A DNA stretch of 64,000 nt. Origin: Amblyornis subalaris. Lineage: Eukaryota > Chordata > Aves > Passeriformes > Ptilonorhynchidae. The stretch's first letter is position 1; each line of letters begins with the position of its first letter. The notes beneath the pieces were generated by a model. The model made no database searches, had not been told where the DNA came from, and was given only the letters and a program-made list of their open reading frames with translations. The DNA lies in the NCBI GenBank assembly GCA_018881555.1, contig JACAXG010000007.1:15977235-16041234 (forward strand), read 5' to 3'. The translations under genes and the position numbers were made by a program. Below are positions 51,007 through 63,122 of the stretch, in pieces.

Positions 51007-53627
51007 CCTCAAGAAAAGTAGACCTCAATCTGCCCTTCTTGAAATCATTTGAAGTTTTGCAATTATTTAACAAAAACATGGTTGAGGTTGTGTGTGAATA
51101 ACTTGGAACTAACTTTAAAACACCGTAATGGTGCGATATTGGTAAGTGGTAATCTCTCCCCATTCCTCCCAGCATTCTGATTATTTCTGTATCTGGTTTT
51201 GATTCTGTGCTTCATTTTTAATGTAGCAAGAGCATCACATTTCAGTCAATTACAACAGTATGTATTTTGTTTCCTTCTAATGGTTTCTCATATCTTTCCA
51301 ATGCACAGTAGCTATATGATATCTCTTAATTGCTCAAGGTCATAGAACACAATACCAAGACAGACAGGCAGAACTTCACATTAAAAATCTGAATTGCATA
51401 CATCCACATGAATCATCCAAGAGAAGGCAGATCTTATTTCTAGGCTGGATAAGAGTTGTCCTCTACCTTCTCTTCATTCTGTTAAGACCTTTATACCTTG
51501 CTTAATGCAGAGATGCTGTAAAAACAGGAAGAGAACAAATAATTTCATAGTCACAATTCACCATGTCTCTCAAACTTTCATATTTTGCAAATGTAAAATT
51601 GGGTTTCACTCCTGTTTTACACATGAGGTCATGTTTAATGTTCGGTGAAATGAGTAAGAGGGTTTGTATTACTTTCAGCACACATTGGGTCCGATTATTA
51701 GATATTTGACACGACATTCAAAATGGCATATATGTGACTGCATGCTAGAATAAAATTATGGAAATTATCATACCTTCTGCCAGAAACACCAGGAAAAACA
51801 AAAAACCAAACAAACAGATATGCTTTTGTAATGCACATATGATTTTAAACGCTACAAATTACAGCAACCTTGAAGGTTGTGGTTTTGGAGATTATTAATA
51901 TGTTCAGGGAAATGCTAAACCTCAAAAGCAGCATATTTTCCCGTATTTGGGGAAAATAAGTAGTATGTATACACCACACATACTGTAGTATTGTCTTAGA
52001 CAACAAGAATATCTCAAAATATCAAATAAATGACTTTTACAGGAGATGAAACATTCCAATTATTGGAATTTTGGGTTGCACTCAGTGATGTTCTGTTTAT
52101 TTTGCATATGTCTTATGGGGAGCTCAAGGTCTTAAAAGGAGAAGAAAATTTTGAATCATAAGTTATGACCACTAGAAATATGTATTTATTCCTTTGGTAT
52201 TTAAAAACATCAAAGATTTCCTTATGCAGGTGACATACTTCAATGATGTTAAGATCTTAAAAAAAGACCACTATATTACCAAGGCAAAAGGCTGGTTTAA
52301 TGGAAGAGCTGTTCATAAAATGCCGTTCTCACACAGCAAGTAATTGTTCTTAAGATATTAGGAGGCACTAGTGCCTCAGCTGTTTGCTCATGTAGACATA
52401 AATCTAAGAAAATCTGAAATTCTAGAACTTTTTTTATTGCTAATCTGTGAAACATGAGAAATCAGAGGCTGATTAATTATTGTAATTCACTGACTGCAGT
52501 CAAGAATTATGACAGGGTTTTAGATTTAAAAATATTTTGAGTAAATGCAACTTGATATATTAAAATCTTTTAAAACGAGAAGTCCTAGAGAAAAAGATGC
52601 CACAGGTAGCCTGCTAACTTTGATGGACATAGTACTGCATATAAAGAGCCTTCACAAATATTCTTTATTCAGCAACATCTAAAGGGGCTCACTTTAACAA
52701 GTAGCCCAGTGTTGAAGAAAATTGACAAATGTATGAAGTCTGAGGTAGTTGTTAAGATTTGTAGTTTGTTCTCTACTAACATTTGCAGAGGCAAGAGATC
52801 CCTTTAGAAATAGTGAAGTATGAAATGTGAGCAGGTGATTTTTAAGCAGGACACACAAGAAAACATTAATTTGAGGGAGTGGAGAGACTTGATAGGTGTT
52901 CTTTTGGAATTACCAGTATTTTCCTCATTTTCTGTCTCCTGGAAATACTACAGGGAAGGGGCTGCTCTTCCACAGGGAAGCTCTTCCATGCCCACCAGAC
53001 CCTCACCAAACATCACCTCTGTAACCTCTGTGTTGTTTTCCTCTTGCCCTGAGCAAGGATGGCCNGGGTTCATACATCAGCACCGTGCCCAGCACCATCC
53101 CACACAGGAGATGAAAATACAGGTGTCTGTGCAGCAGCTCTCAGCAAAGAAGGATCCCCAGCAGCTAAAAAGTGTTTGAGCTGACACCGCTCTAAAAAGT
53201 AAGCCTATCACTGTGTTTTGTCAGTTCTTGACCTAGTTTCAAGTCTAAAACAAATGCTTGTTCTAGGCTGGTAGGCAGAAAGGAAGTTATTCAAGTGTTC
53301 TAAAACCTAAAAGACAAACAAGCCAAATTCAATTAAAAAATCATCTGGGATGTGAGGAAAAAGATTTCAACTTTATTTAAATTTTATTTGCCTTAGAAAA
53401 GATGAAAATTCCTGTTCCACTGCAGGCAAGTGGGATGTTCTTCTCCATTCTCATTTATCTCAAGTACCAAAAAGGGTAGGATCACTGAAAGGCGAATATG
53501 TCTATTGAAAGGAAAAGAACATAAATGCTGAAAAATTACATAATGAAACATACAATTTAGTCAAAAAGTAATATGCAAATGTTGCTTCTGTATAGTTCCA
53601 TTTTTGAAAAATTTTATCATTAATTTG
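51007..53627. other. Unique noncoding DNA
   Basis: A 119-codon frame (52820-53179, plus) has no recognisable domain. No repeat family is recognised. Confidence 0.5.
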
Positions 53628-53665
53628 TGAAGAATCAAAAATTCTTCATTCCTCATTTGAGGAAT
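53628..53665. repeat. Two abutting hairpins
   Basis: TGAAGAAT/ATTCTTCA (53628-53635, 53641-53648) with a 5-nt loop is followed directly by ATTCCTC/GAGGAAT (53648-53654, 53659-53665) with a 4-nt loop. The two share one base at 53648. No known RNA family is recognised. Confidence 0.8.
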
Positions 53666-55611
53666 TTATTACAGTACTGAGTCCTTTCAGAACCTTTATA
53701 GCACATTTCTAACTTGATCTGTTCAGAGTGCTACAAAGCTTAGTCTTAATTATTAATTTTTGGAGTAATAATGTATTTTTTAGAACACTTACAGCATCCT
53801 TGTAGTGTATTTTACTCCAAATCAGGGACATGTACATTTGTTCCACCTTTTACTTTAGCAGGGTTTCAACTCCTTCTAACTAGATCAAGTGATCCTGCAT
53901 TTTGCCAAGCTAGTTTTACACTTCCTCCTATATTTTAAAATAATTCTGGCTTTTGTCTTTTATGGTTTTCTTCAATTTATATACCTGAACATATACCAGT
54001 GCCTTAATATCTCCACAAATACACAGTTTCCCTGTCCATCGCATCCTCTGCAAACACTCTTTTGCTTTTCTCACCCGCTTCTTTCATTTTTGCAAGTATA
54101 TATATGCTGTCCTCTCCTCCTTCTCCACCTCCCACATGAGAATAAGGCTCAGTGGATAGGTATTCAGACGTCATAGATTTGAAANGAATGGTCCATTTTT
54201 GCACTTATGTCAAAAATGGTTCTTTGCCCAAGGAAGGACCCCTTTCAGAGTGATCACTCAGCAGTGCCTTGGNCTGTCAAAATCTGTTTGTAGTGTTCAG
54301 TGAAGCACAGGCCAAGAGTGATGGTGCAGTGTATAAAGTACAGACTGTACATTTGCATACCTGCCCCAGCATCTGTGAGCATGGCAGTCTACCTACAGCA
54401 CAGTGAGTGCTGCACACAGCTCCAGGACCTTCCCAGACAGAAATCACAAGCTCACATGCTGCCCACTTGTCACAACGTGGCACCACAAGGCAGTTTAAGA
54501 TACATGCTGTACTTTCAGGCCAAGGAATTGCACCTATAGGTGCGACCNCCAAGCGGGGGTAACTGAGATACATTATCTATAGCTTGTAAGTCTTGTTTTA
54601 CTGTGCAGTGTTGGGTGTGATGCTGAGCTGCAAGCACAGTGTGAATTTCGTCCTAACTGAGGTAGACGCAGGGAGCACAGTGGTCTCCTGATCCGTAAGG
54701 TTGTGGAGGCTGCCATCCAGCCTGTGCCAGAGTGGCCAGAAGTGGAGCTCAGCTTTATTTACAGTCCCACTGAGGAAGAATAAGAGATGACAACTGCTTT
54801 AGAAAAGACTTTTTCACAGTACGATTTGGAGTCGAATATTTGTCCTTTGAAGTGTAGTGAATAAATAAGTTTTTGTTACAATGAATAAAAAGAATAGAAG
54901 GAAAAATGACCTCAACTCTGAAAAATTGCAACGTAGCCTATCTATAACATTTCTCTCTTCTAATTTTATCAGAGGCCTGAAGCTTGAATGTTACTAAGAT
55001 TAGTCTGGCATTGAGTGTTAAGTATCTTCAATTAGAAAATTTTAATTAATTGTAATTCCTGAAAGAATTAGCAGATTTTGGATTCATTCTGTATAAATTC
55101 ATTTCTTAATCAGTCAGGGTGGTAATTTTGGGAAGGATACATTGTAATTTTCATGTGTATCAAAATATAGAGACACTTTTAACTGCAGGGCTGAAACCAG
55201 TGAATTATAGAGCTATCCATGACCTTCCTGTACTCTGTGTGTGTTTATAGAGAAAGAGATTATAAACTCACGAATCTATGCTTAATGTTCTTTTTTACTG
55301 TTATTTTTTTGAAGATAACTTTCTAATAAACCTGGTAAACAAATAACCATTTTCATATTTTCTGGGATTGCCAGATGCTTGCCCCTAACTNCCAAAGATA
55401 CATATAGCCCTTTTATTTCCCTGTAAATTCATGTATATCCAGATAAAAACTGTTTTCTAGCTGTATATGCATTGTCCATATGGCTAAAAAGCTGTTAAAT
55501 GTCTGCAAGATTATCCAGAGCAGCAGTGCAGTTAAGCTTTATGTTCAATGAAGTGTCATTATTTTTTCAGGATAGTAAAAATCAAGGAATATTAAATGGA
55601 AACAAATAAAA
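53666..55611. other. Unique noncoding DNA
   Basis: The part at 54280-54760 is less AT-rich than its surroundings but shows no exon or repeat that I can support. Confidence 0.45.
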
Positions 55612-55645
55612 AGGTGTTATTACAACACCTCCTTAATTAGGCAGT
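55612..55645. promoter_or_regulatory. Inverted AGGTGTT half-sites next to a TTAATTA core
   Basis: AGGTGTT (55612-55618) and AACACCT (55624-55630) form a perfect 7-bp inverted repeat with a 5-bp spacer. The half-site AGGTGT is the core recognised by T-box factors. CCTTAATTAGG, containing the homeodomain core TTAATTA, follows immediately. The arrangement looks like a compact enhancer module, but that is inference from motif words only. Confidence 0.3.
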
Positions 55646-58232
55646 TTGATTTCCCTTTTGATCTTTTCAATTAGCCAATAAACTCTCTTTTAAGTTATGT
55701 TATTGGGCAAGTACATCACGGAAAATCAGTTATTTGAAAGGATTTTAACAAACTCTCATCTATTTTTACAGATGTAAATGTACTGTAACCCTTAGCCAAC
55801 TGCCTAAGTAGCCATCTGCTGTATAGATGATCACTGATTATGTGCAAAGACAGCAGGTCTCTACTGTAGGCTTTATTTTATTTATAAGGCTATATACATT
55901 GGCTTCCATTCTAATTAGATTTTGCACAGCTATAGTAATGTAGGAGGTACTTTAATAAATGCTCAACAGTATCTACGACTCTGCCAACTTGGCTTAATAT
56001 AATGAGATGTCCTTTACAGAAGTGTTCTGGAAGGGATTGTAAAGGGATTGTTTACCACTTGGTCTTACAAGGAGTTAACCAGGATTCTGTAACAGCAGAG
56101 GTTTGTAGATGAAAATCTCAGGCTGAATTTCAACTTGCATTGCATTATAAAGCACACATAAGACAAACCTGTAGCAATACATGGCTTTACACATTAATCA
56201 GCTTTGGACAGAACTTTTTTCCTCAGAGAACATCATCTCAGATTAATTGCAATAGGACCCTGAAAAATAATTTTGAATGTGCAACTAACAGCTGCCGGAT
56301 CTTTTCAACTCTTTTACTGCTCTGGAGGTATGTGATTCATGTCTCCAGAAATCACCACTGCAAGAGATAGTTGCAGGGAGAGCAGTTTTGATGAATATAC
56401 ACTGAAATTGTAATGATTGTTCTGTGTCAAAGCCAATAAGCCTAGATTCTTGTTTCTGTTTAGCTGCCTTTCATGCTAGAAATTCTGATTCTTAATGAGA
56501 ACAATCCATCTATTAACTGGAGTAATTATACAGTTTCGAGACCCTCTATCAAAGAGATTAGTAGTTAAAGAGACAGTATCAAGAAGCTGAGGACCTACAT
56601 GCCAGTTTCATTAGTCAGAAATTTTTCCAGAATATTTATTATTCCATGCTTACAGTTTTTTCTAAATGTCATTGAAAATTTCAGTGAGGGCAAAGTTGTG
56701 CTTCTGAGTGTGAGGAAGAAAATGCAGTTGCACATAAAAATGGGTAACTAATCAGACATACTGAAATATCAAAAAAAAAAAAAGTTTGCTGCAGTTGTTA
56801 CTTTTTAATGTCCTATTTGTTTTAGTAAGTAAAGGTGAAATTTCCTAGTGTGCTAAAGAAACACAGTGCCACTTCCACAGTGAGATTTTCTTGAGTGAAT
56901 ACTTTGTAATAGCTCACCACAAAGACATTATTGACAATAATAAAACCCATTCATATAATTAAAGGTGTTATTTTCCCTTTAATTACAGAAAAAATAAAGG
57001 TCAAGTGAAAATATGTGCAAGCCTAGCAATAAGATGTAGATAATAAACACAACAGTCAAATCTCTAGTCTGAATAATACTATTCAAGTTGAACATGTCTA
57101 GGTATTAGGTAATAGATTTAATTTGCATTAAAATAGGTTTAAACACCGCATTACAGAACTACTACATGATAATGTCATGTAGATTGTCAAGCAGGGAATA
57201 AAAAGGTTTAGGACATTTACTACTTATTTGTAACTAGCTAAATGGCAGCATCTTCAGCTTGCCAAGAGGGAAGCAACACCACACACATGTGATACATGAT
57301 GATATAGTGTAATCGTAGCTGAGACAAAATGTAAGCCTCTTAAAGTAACAAATATCTGATTGGTTTAGCACTGCTGCCAAAAATAAAGACAGTGTGGGCT
57401 GCTGGGTAATCTGGATGTGCAAGCAACAAAACAAGGAATGAAAAAATTTGTTCAACCGTTCAAAGTGGTGCCAGATTATTAAATTTTAAAAAGCATTATA
57501 TTGATTCAAATAATTTTTCCCTTCACTTTTCATTGTCTTGCCTTTCAAAACTATAATTTTGTGATAATCTTCCCAATCAAATTACTTCTTTGTGTAATTA
57601 TGCCTTTCCCACTGTCAGGATTTGACAGCCTCTCTCTAGAGTGATGCCTTATATTGGAGAGCTATGGAGAGCGAGAGGCTGCTGAACTCTTCCCTGCAGT
57701 GACAGAGTCGGTGCAGCAGGACAGCAGCGTGCAGGATGCAGCCCATGGCCTTAGAAACACACAGTCTGCTCAAAGGCAATCACTTCAGTTTATAGCTCCA
57801 TTAGTTTAATAGGCAGGTTGANTTTGGGGAAGGAATGAGCTGAGGAAGTAAGAGCAGTCCTTTATGCTCAAACAGCTTTCCAGGAGAGAAGTATTTCCCT
57901 AGAGATATTTTTCTTTACATTCTTTGGTTTNATTGTTTCCGTAAGACACCAACAGACAGTTTCAACTTACACAGAACATCTCTGTCTTCTCTAGATTTTG
58001 CCCCCTGCATCTGTGTCCTCACTTTCTGACTCAGATACCTCTTTAGCTATAAATGCTACCATGCATTGCAATGAGGCAATTGAAAGTAACATCTAATATT
58101 TAACTGCTTTCTGGGAATAGGAGAAAATTAATAGGATAAGTGAGTGAGTATGCTTCAAAGAACAAAAGGGGAAAATAGCATTTTCCAAATCCCAGAAGCT
58201 GAGTGCAATTGCTTATATTGTTGCAGCCGAAT
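55646..58232. other. Unique noncoding DNA
   Basis: No gene is recognised. There is a short inverted repeat CTACATGA/TCATGTAG near 57161-57181 and a poly-A run near 56770. A more GC-rich patch at 57600-57780 lacks exon signals that I can support. Confidence 0.45.
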
Positions 58233-58254
58233 GGGAGTGGGGTGGGGTGGCGGG
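58233..58254 (+). other. Potential G-quadruplex motif with adjoining GT-rich tract
   Basis: Four G-runs (GGG, GGGG, GGGG, GGG) are separated by loops of 1-4 nt, the classic intramolecular quadruplex pattern. A GT-rich simple tract (about 58260-58280) follows. It stands out in an otherwise AT-rich region. Confidence 0.75.
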
Positions 58255-58280
58255 TGGTCTGTGTGTGTTTGTGTGTGTAA

Positions 58281-59809
58281 TTGCATCAGTGCTATTAAGT
58301 GCTTATGATTCATTTTTTCTGTTTACTGATGTATCTCTAAACCTAGCATAACTAACTCCACCTCTGACACAAAACTCAAAATATCCTTGGAAAGATAGAC
58401 TCAAATGTGGGCAGCATGCTCTCATCTTTCAAAGACAGGAAATACTATAATAAATAGATCTGATCTGTGAATCTTTAGGGTGACAAAATCACAGATTTTG
58501 TATGACCAGTAGAAAACCCTGTGTGTATTTCGTAAGCAGCAAGAACCATTGTGCTGCAGGCTTTTTTTTCAAAAGTGTTCAAAACAGAATCATAATTGAA
58601 GTTGGTGGGAGTTGCAAGCATTTAGACCTTCTGAAAACTGGCCCTGGTGTTTCATTCTTGGGAATAAACATGAAAACTGAGAGAAAGTAAATTTTCTCTT
58701 ATTATAGAAACACAGTAATTTTTTTTTTTTCAGAATAGAACGTGCTAATAATTTCTGCAGTATCTTGTTATCAATGGAAATCTAACACATGAATCAAACA
58801 TTCAAGCCAGTATGTTCAGTTAATTTATAAAAACTGTTCACAATAGTGAAGTTATCAATGCACAAATAGAGAGCTGGCTGAAAACCACTGAAGAATTTGG
58901 CACTTGATTATCAAACTAGCCTTTGCAAATGACAGCCTGAGACATGAAGGACAGCCTCAAGAGGCTCTGAGGAATGACAACANAATTCCCCATTGAAATT
59001 ATTTAACGAATTGCTGAAGTGATGCGAATTCTAAAGGAGTGGAAAGCTATGGACTCTCTATAAAATGCTTTCAGTGAGAACCCCAGTGACTTTTTCTTGC
59101 CCTTTTAAGGTATTTAATGCCAGATTTTTGTCCAAAGTCAACTGATTTATATCAAAAACTGTTGAAGATTCATGGGGCTACAACATTAGTACAATTTAGT
59201 GTGAAAAAATTTTTATATCCTGGAAATTATGTTAGAAACAACTACTGTAACCTTGAAGCTTTACAGTACTGTTCTTACTGACTATTCCCCCTTAATATAA
59301 AAAATGTCCCAAGTGTTAGGTAATAAGTGGATATTCTGAACAGACATTAGAATTTCAGCTGTAAAACATGTTTTTTGGGTTTTAAAGCCACACTGGAAGA
59401 GCACACCAAGGAACACTCAATCTACTAATATGACTGAGGTGGGCATGAATATATAAACTGGCTGGTATTTTCTGTCTTCATGTTCTTTGATTCTTTGCTT
59501 GTGCTTATAAAGAGAAAAAGAAAGAATATAATAAACATGAATATTACAAGACAATTTTTAACCAAATTGAAAATCCTGATGTATTGTGATTTCCAAGGCT
59601 AGAGAAAAGCCCTCTCTCCATTCTGGTGATTTCAAAGCCATTTTGGAGATCACAAATTCTTTCTCTTGATTTATGACATATGCGTTGCTGAATTTTGCTG
59701 TTTCATATAGCAGAAAAAAATCGACACGAACTAAAAAAAAAACAACACAGCATTTTCCTCTTTTTAACTTGTGTGTCAGTAATTAACAGGATAAGTCTGT
59801 GGGCAGATT
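58281..59809. other. Unique AT-rich noncoding DNA
   Basis: No gene, RNA or known repeat is recognised. Confidence 0.5.
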
Positions 59810-59910
59810 TTTGTCTTAAGACAAACTTTAGTTCACTTAGAATCTAAGTGATCAACCATTGTTTCTGAGGCTTCTTCACTACCAAAAAATTCACTTCTTC
59901 TGAAGTGAAT
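59810..59910. repeat. Cluster of three palindromes within 101 bp
   Basis: TTTGTCTTAAGACAAA (59810-59825) is a perfect 16-bp palindrome. TCACTTAGA/TCTAAGTGA (59833-59851) is a perfect 9-bp inverted repeat around one base. ATTCACTTC/GAAGTGAAT (59889-59910) is a perfect 9-bp inverted repeat with a 4-nt loop. The last two share the half-site TCACTT/AAGTGA. The density of dyads is unusual for this window and may mark a dimeric-factor binding region. Confidence 0.75.
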
Positions 59911-62249
59911 GTGCTGTCCTTGATGTACGTGTAGTCCTTGGCAAACATCCTGGATAGATTCTGGGAAATGGGATTTCACTTCACAAAGTCAAATATGCAT
60001 ATAAAGAGCATTAATAACTACACATTTGGGAACATTCTGAAAAATATATTGGTTTAAGCTTATTCTCAATTCTGAGATAATGTTAAAAACATAATTTTGA
60101 ACCCATTCATGGATTATATAAAAAAGAAAACTATACCATGATAATAGAAAATGTGATACCAGCTATTGGCTTTTATGAGTCACTACTGAGAAAACAGATA
60201 ATGATCTCTATCTCCAAGGTGCAGAGATTTGTCCACAAGAAAGGGAACTAATTTACATATTTATCTGTAAAACAGAAAAATAACAGTATCTAACTACACA
60301 GTGATCTGTGTGTTTAACTGAAAGATTTGCACATTTGAATAACAAGTATTTTTATTTTTGTTTCCTTATCTTAGTTTGACAATAAGTACATCTGAACTGT
60401 AAGATTTCAATTACAATGATGACACCTCTTGGTTTCCTTACTTTGACCTGGAATGTCATTCAGCAAAAGACTTGATAGGACATTCTGATAGGTCATGCTG
60501 AACAGAGTTGATTCTCAGTAATACTGATTAAGTAGGCAATGAATGTGAAAAAATTGTCACAAAAACAATCATTGACTGAATCACTCAGGTCTGCATTTTC
60601 TCTTTAGTTTCATGTCCTTTTTTTTCTTGTTACAAATTGTTTTGCTTGCCAAACATGTCAACCATAAGCATCTTAATGGCAGCTGAATAATGGAATGGAT
60701 GCCTCACTTTCTGTATAGATCAGTTAAAAGGAAACTTAAATTTGCAGAAATGATAGGCTTGACCCTCACCTTGGTCTTATGTAGCTCATTAACATAGAGT
60801 TTGATTTACTGGCATCAATAATCTTTCTACTGTCCTTCCAGTGTTGAGGGAATTAAGTTCCCAAATCAGCAANTTCTTTTGGACAGCGTTACCAAGCTTT
60901 TCTCATCTACATAACATTTTATATTGTCTCTTTAAGATTATCTATTAATGGAAAGTGGCTGGCACAGTGATGCATCAGATGTAACAAGACTAATAGCCAT
61001 TACTTCACATCTTTTTCTTTAAAGCGTTTTTACATTTTGACACAGAAGTCAGGTAATTTTCAAGTGAAGATGTGATGGGTTGGTGAAAGTTCCACCTGCT
61101 GTAGATATAATTTACAGTTTTCTCTATAAATATAAATTAATATAAAAAAGCTGTGGGTTTGCATTTTTCTTTTCATATAAGTATTTCATTTTGGATAATG
61201 TATAGGCTTGCATTACCACTGTTACACAAATAAATGATAAGTCACAAGTAATAAGCTTCAATTATTTAAGCTTTAGTAAAACCCTTGCCAAAGTACTTCC
61301 AGATGACTCATATTGTATGAAATTGTCTCAGTAGCTGCTCATCTGTTACTTATAAGGGAGGCACAAAATAAATCATAGCATTATGATTTGGGTAAAATTT
61401 TCTAATGCATCTAAATGGTAGAAGATCTAATTTTTGGGGCTTTGAGCTATGCAACTATGCAGTCAGACATTGACTAGATGTAAATGCAAATTCAAGTAGG
61501 ATTTAGCACTTTATCTTCTTACAAGCATTTGAAAATTCTGTGCAATTTCTCTGCAATTTTTAAATGTCTAAATATTTTTGTAAGTCTTGGACAGTAGAAG
61601 TCAAAGTGTAAAAAAATGTAAAGATCTGCAGTATTGTAGAGTATAGATTTTGATTCAAGTGGAATTGAGGGTCCAAGATTTATGANGAAAATATTTCAGA
61701 TATCTAAACCCCCAAAAATATTAGGGCCAGGATTTCCTCAAGTTCTTAAAGTTCAGTTGTTCAGAATGCACAGATGATCTCAATCTTATACTGAGCAGCT
61801 AATGGCTTATCTTTTTCTTAAGCAGCTTTATTTCTTTATCTGCATGATATCAAGGAACCAAAAACATAAATCCATTCATTCCCTTGGGTTTTAGTTCAGG
61901 CTGCATTTCCCCTGGTTGTTTACAGTCTCCTTTCATAGTAAAGCTATCACAGATCCTGATTACAAGAGTATGTTTTGTTTATTTATAAGCTTTCAAAAGC
62001 TGCTCATCGTTATTTTTCTCATCTCATCTTGGCATTAATGAGTGCTGCTTTAATATACTTTGGAAAGAGAGTAGAAAAATATTCTCCGAGTTCTGATGAT
62101 GAAATGAGGTATAAGAGGTGGAGGGATTTGTTCTAGTTGCTCAGCCAGGCACCACATCAACAGATTNCAAGCCAGATGTTTCCATGGCCCTCACCAGTTC
62201 AATACCTGAGCACCTGACCCCCTTCAGTGCACTTGCCCTTCGAAACAGA
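59911..62249. other. Unique AT-rich noncoding DNA
   Basis: No gene or recognised repeat. All open frames are shorter than about 60 codons, the poorest coding potential in the window. Confidence 0.55.
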
Positions 62250-62458
62250 CCTGTGAGACAAGGAATTACTACAATACTCAAAGTACAGATGAAGAATTGA
62301 ATTACAGGAAAACGAAGGGTCCAGTATCGAAGGCACTTAAGCATCTATTATCTTGAAATTTTCCAGAAACATTATAGGAAGGAAATGGCTGGAGCAGGGA
62401 ATTAAACCTGTCTCCTAAGCCTTGAGCTAGAGCTGAAACTACTGAACAACCTTCCTCC
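62250..62458 (+). mobile_element. Probable ancient MIR-type SINE
   Basis: The order of matches follows the MIR consensus: CTGTGAGACAAGGAATTACTA (against the CTATGAGGTAGGTACTATTA type), TACAGATGAAGAATTGAATT (the TACAGATGAGGAAACTGAGG type), and further on GGAGCAGGGAATTAAACCTG (the AGAGCCGGGATTCGAACCCA type) ending CTACTGAACAACCTTCC. The middle is poorly conserved. MIRs are tRNA-derived CORE-SINEs that predate amniotes, and surviving copies in birds are scarce and strongly diverged. Confidence 0.5.
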
Positions 62459-63031
62459 TTCTCCTTGGAAAACTCCTGCTGCTCCATATCATACACAATC
62501 TGGGTCATACCCCAGCTGAGCTTGTTTCTTTTCTCTACTGACATGCTGCACAGATACAGAAGCACAGACTGCCAGCTAAGGAAACTGATTTATTGGGATC
62601 ATCTGCAAAGGTTAATACTCACATAGGGAATGCCATTCGTAGGTTGGTCATTCACTGTCTAGATGGTCGTGGGGATTTCCATGGCAGACATTTAGTGACA
62701 CCTTCTTCACCCATGTCAGCTGAGACTCCCTGAAATGCTGGCCAGTGAATTTTTGTAAGTCAGCTAACCATGGCCTACACGGCCACTCTGTGGTCTGTTG
62801 GCTATCTCAAGCTGTGTACAAAACATATCTTATGAAAACAGATTATGTTGTGANTACACAACAAGCATCTCCAAAAGTGCATCTGAGCACAACATAGAGC
62901 TGCAAATAGAGTTCTCCAGCAGGGAGTTTCTGTCAGTCAGCTGATGCTGATGTCTATGTGAGGCCAAGACAGCCTTGCAGATGTCCTTTATTTATCCATA
63001 ATAAATCTCACCTGTTAGTGCCCTACCAAGG

Positions 63032-63033
<2 letters not shown>
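62459..63033. other. Noncoding DNA
   Basis: No gene or repeat recognised. Confidence 0.5.
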
Positions 63034-63069
<36 letters not shown>

Positions 63070-63122
63070 TGTGTGTGTATTTGTGTGTGTGTGTATGTGT
63101 GTGTGTGCATGCGTGTGCATGC
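63034..63122 (+). repeat. (TG)n microsatellite, interrupted
   Basis: About 89 bp of TG/GT repeat is broken by TATG, TATTTG and GCATGC interruptions, with the longest pure run at the left end. It is probably length-polymorphic. The open frames across it on both strands are artefacts of the repeat. Confidence 0.97.
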
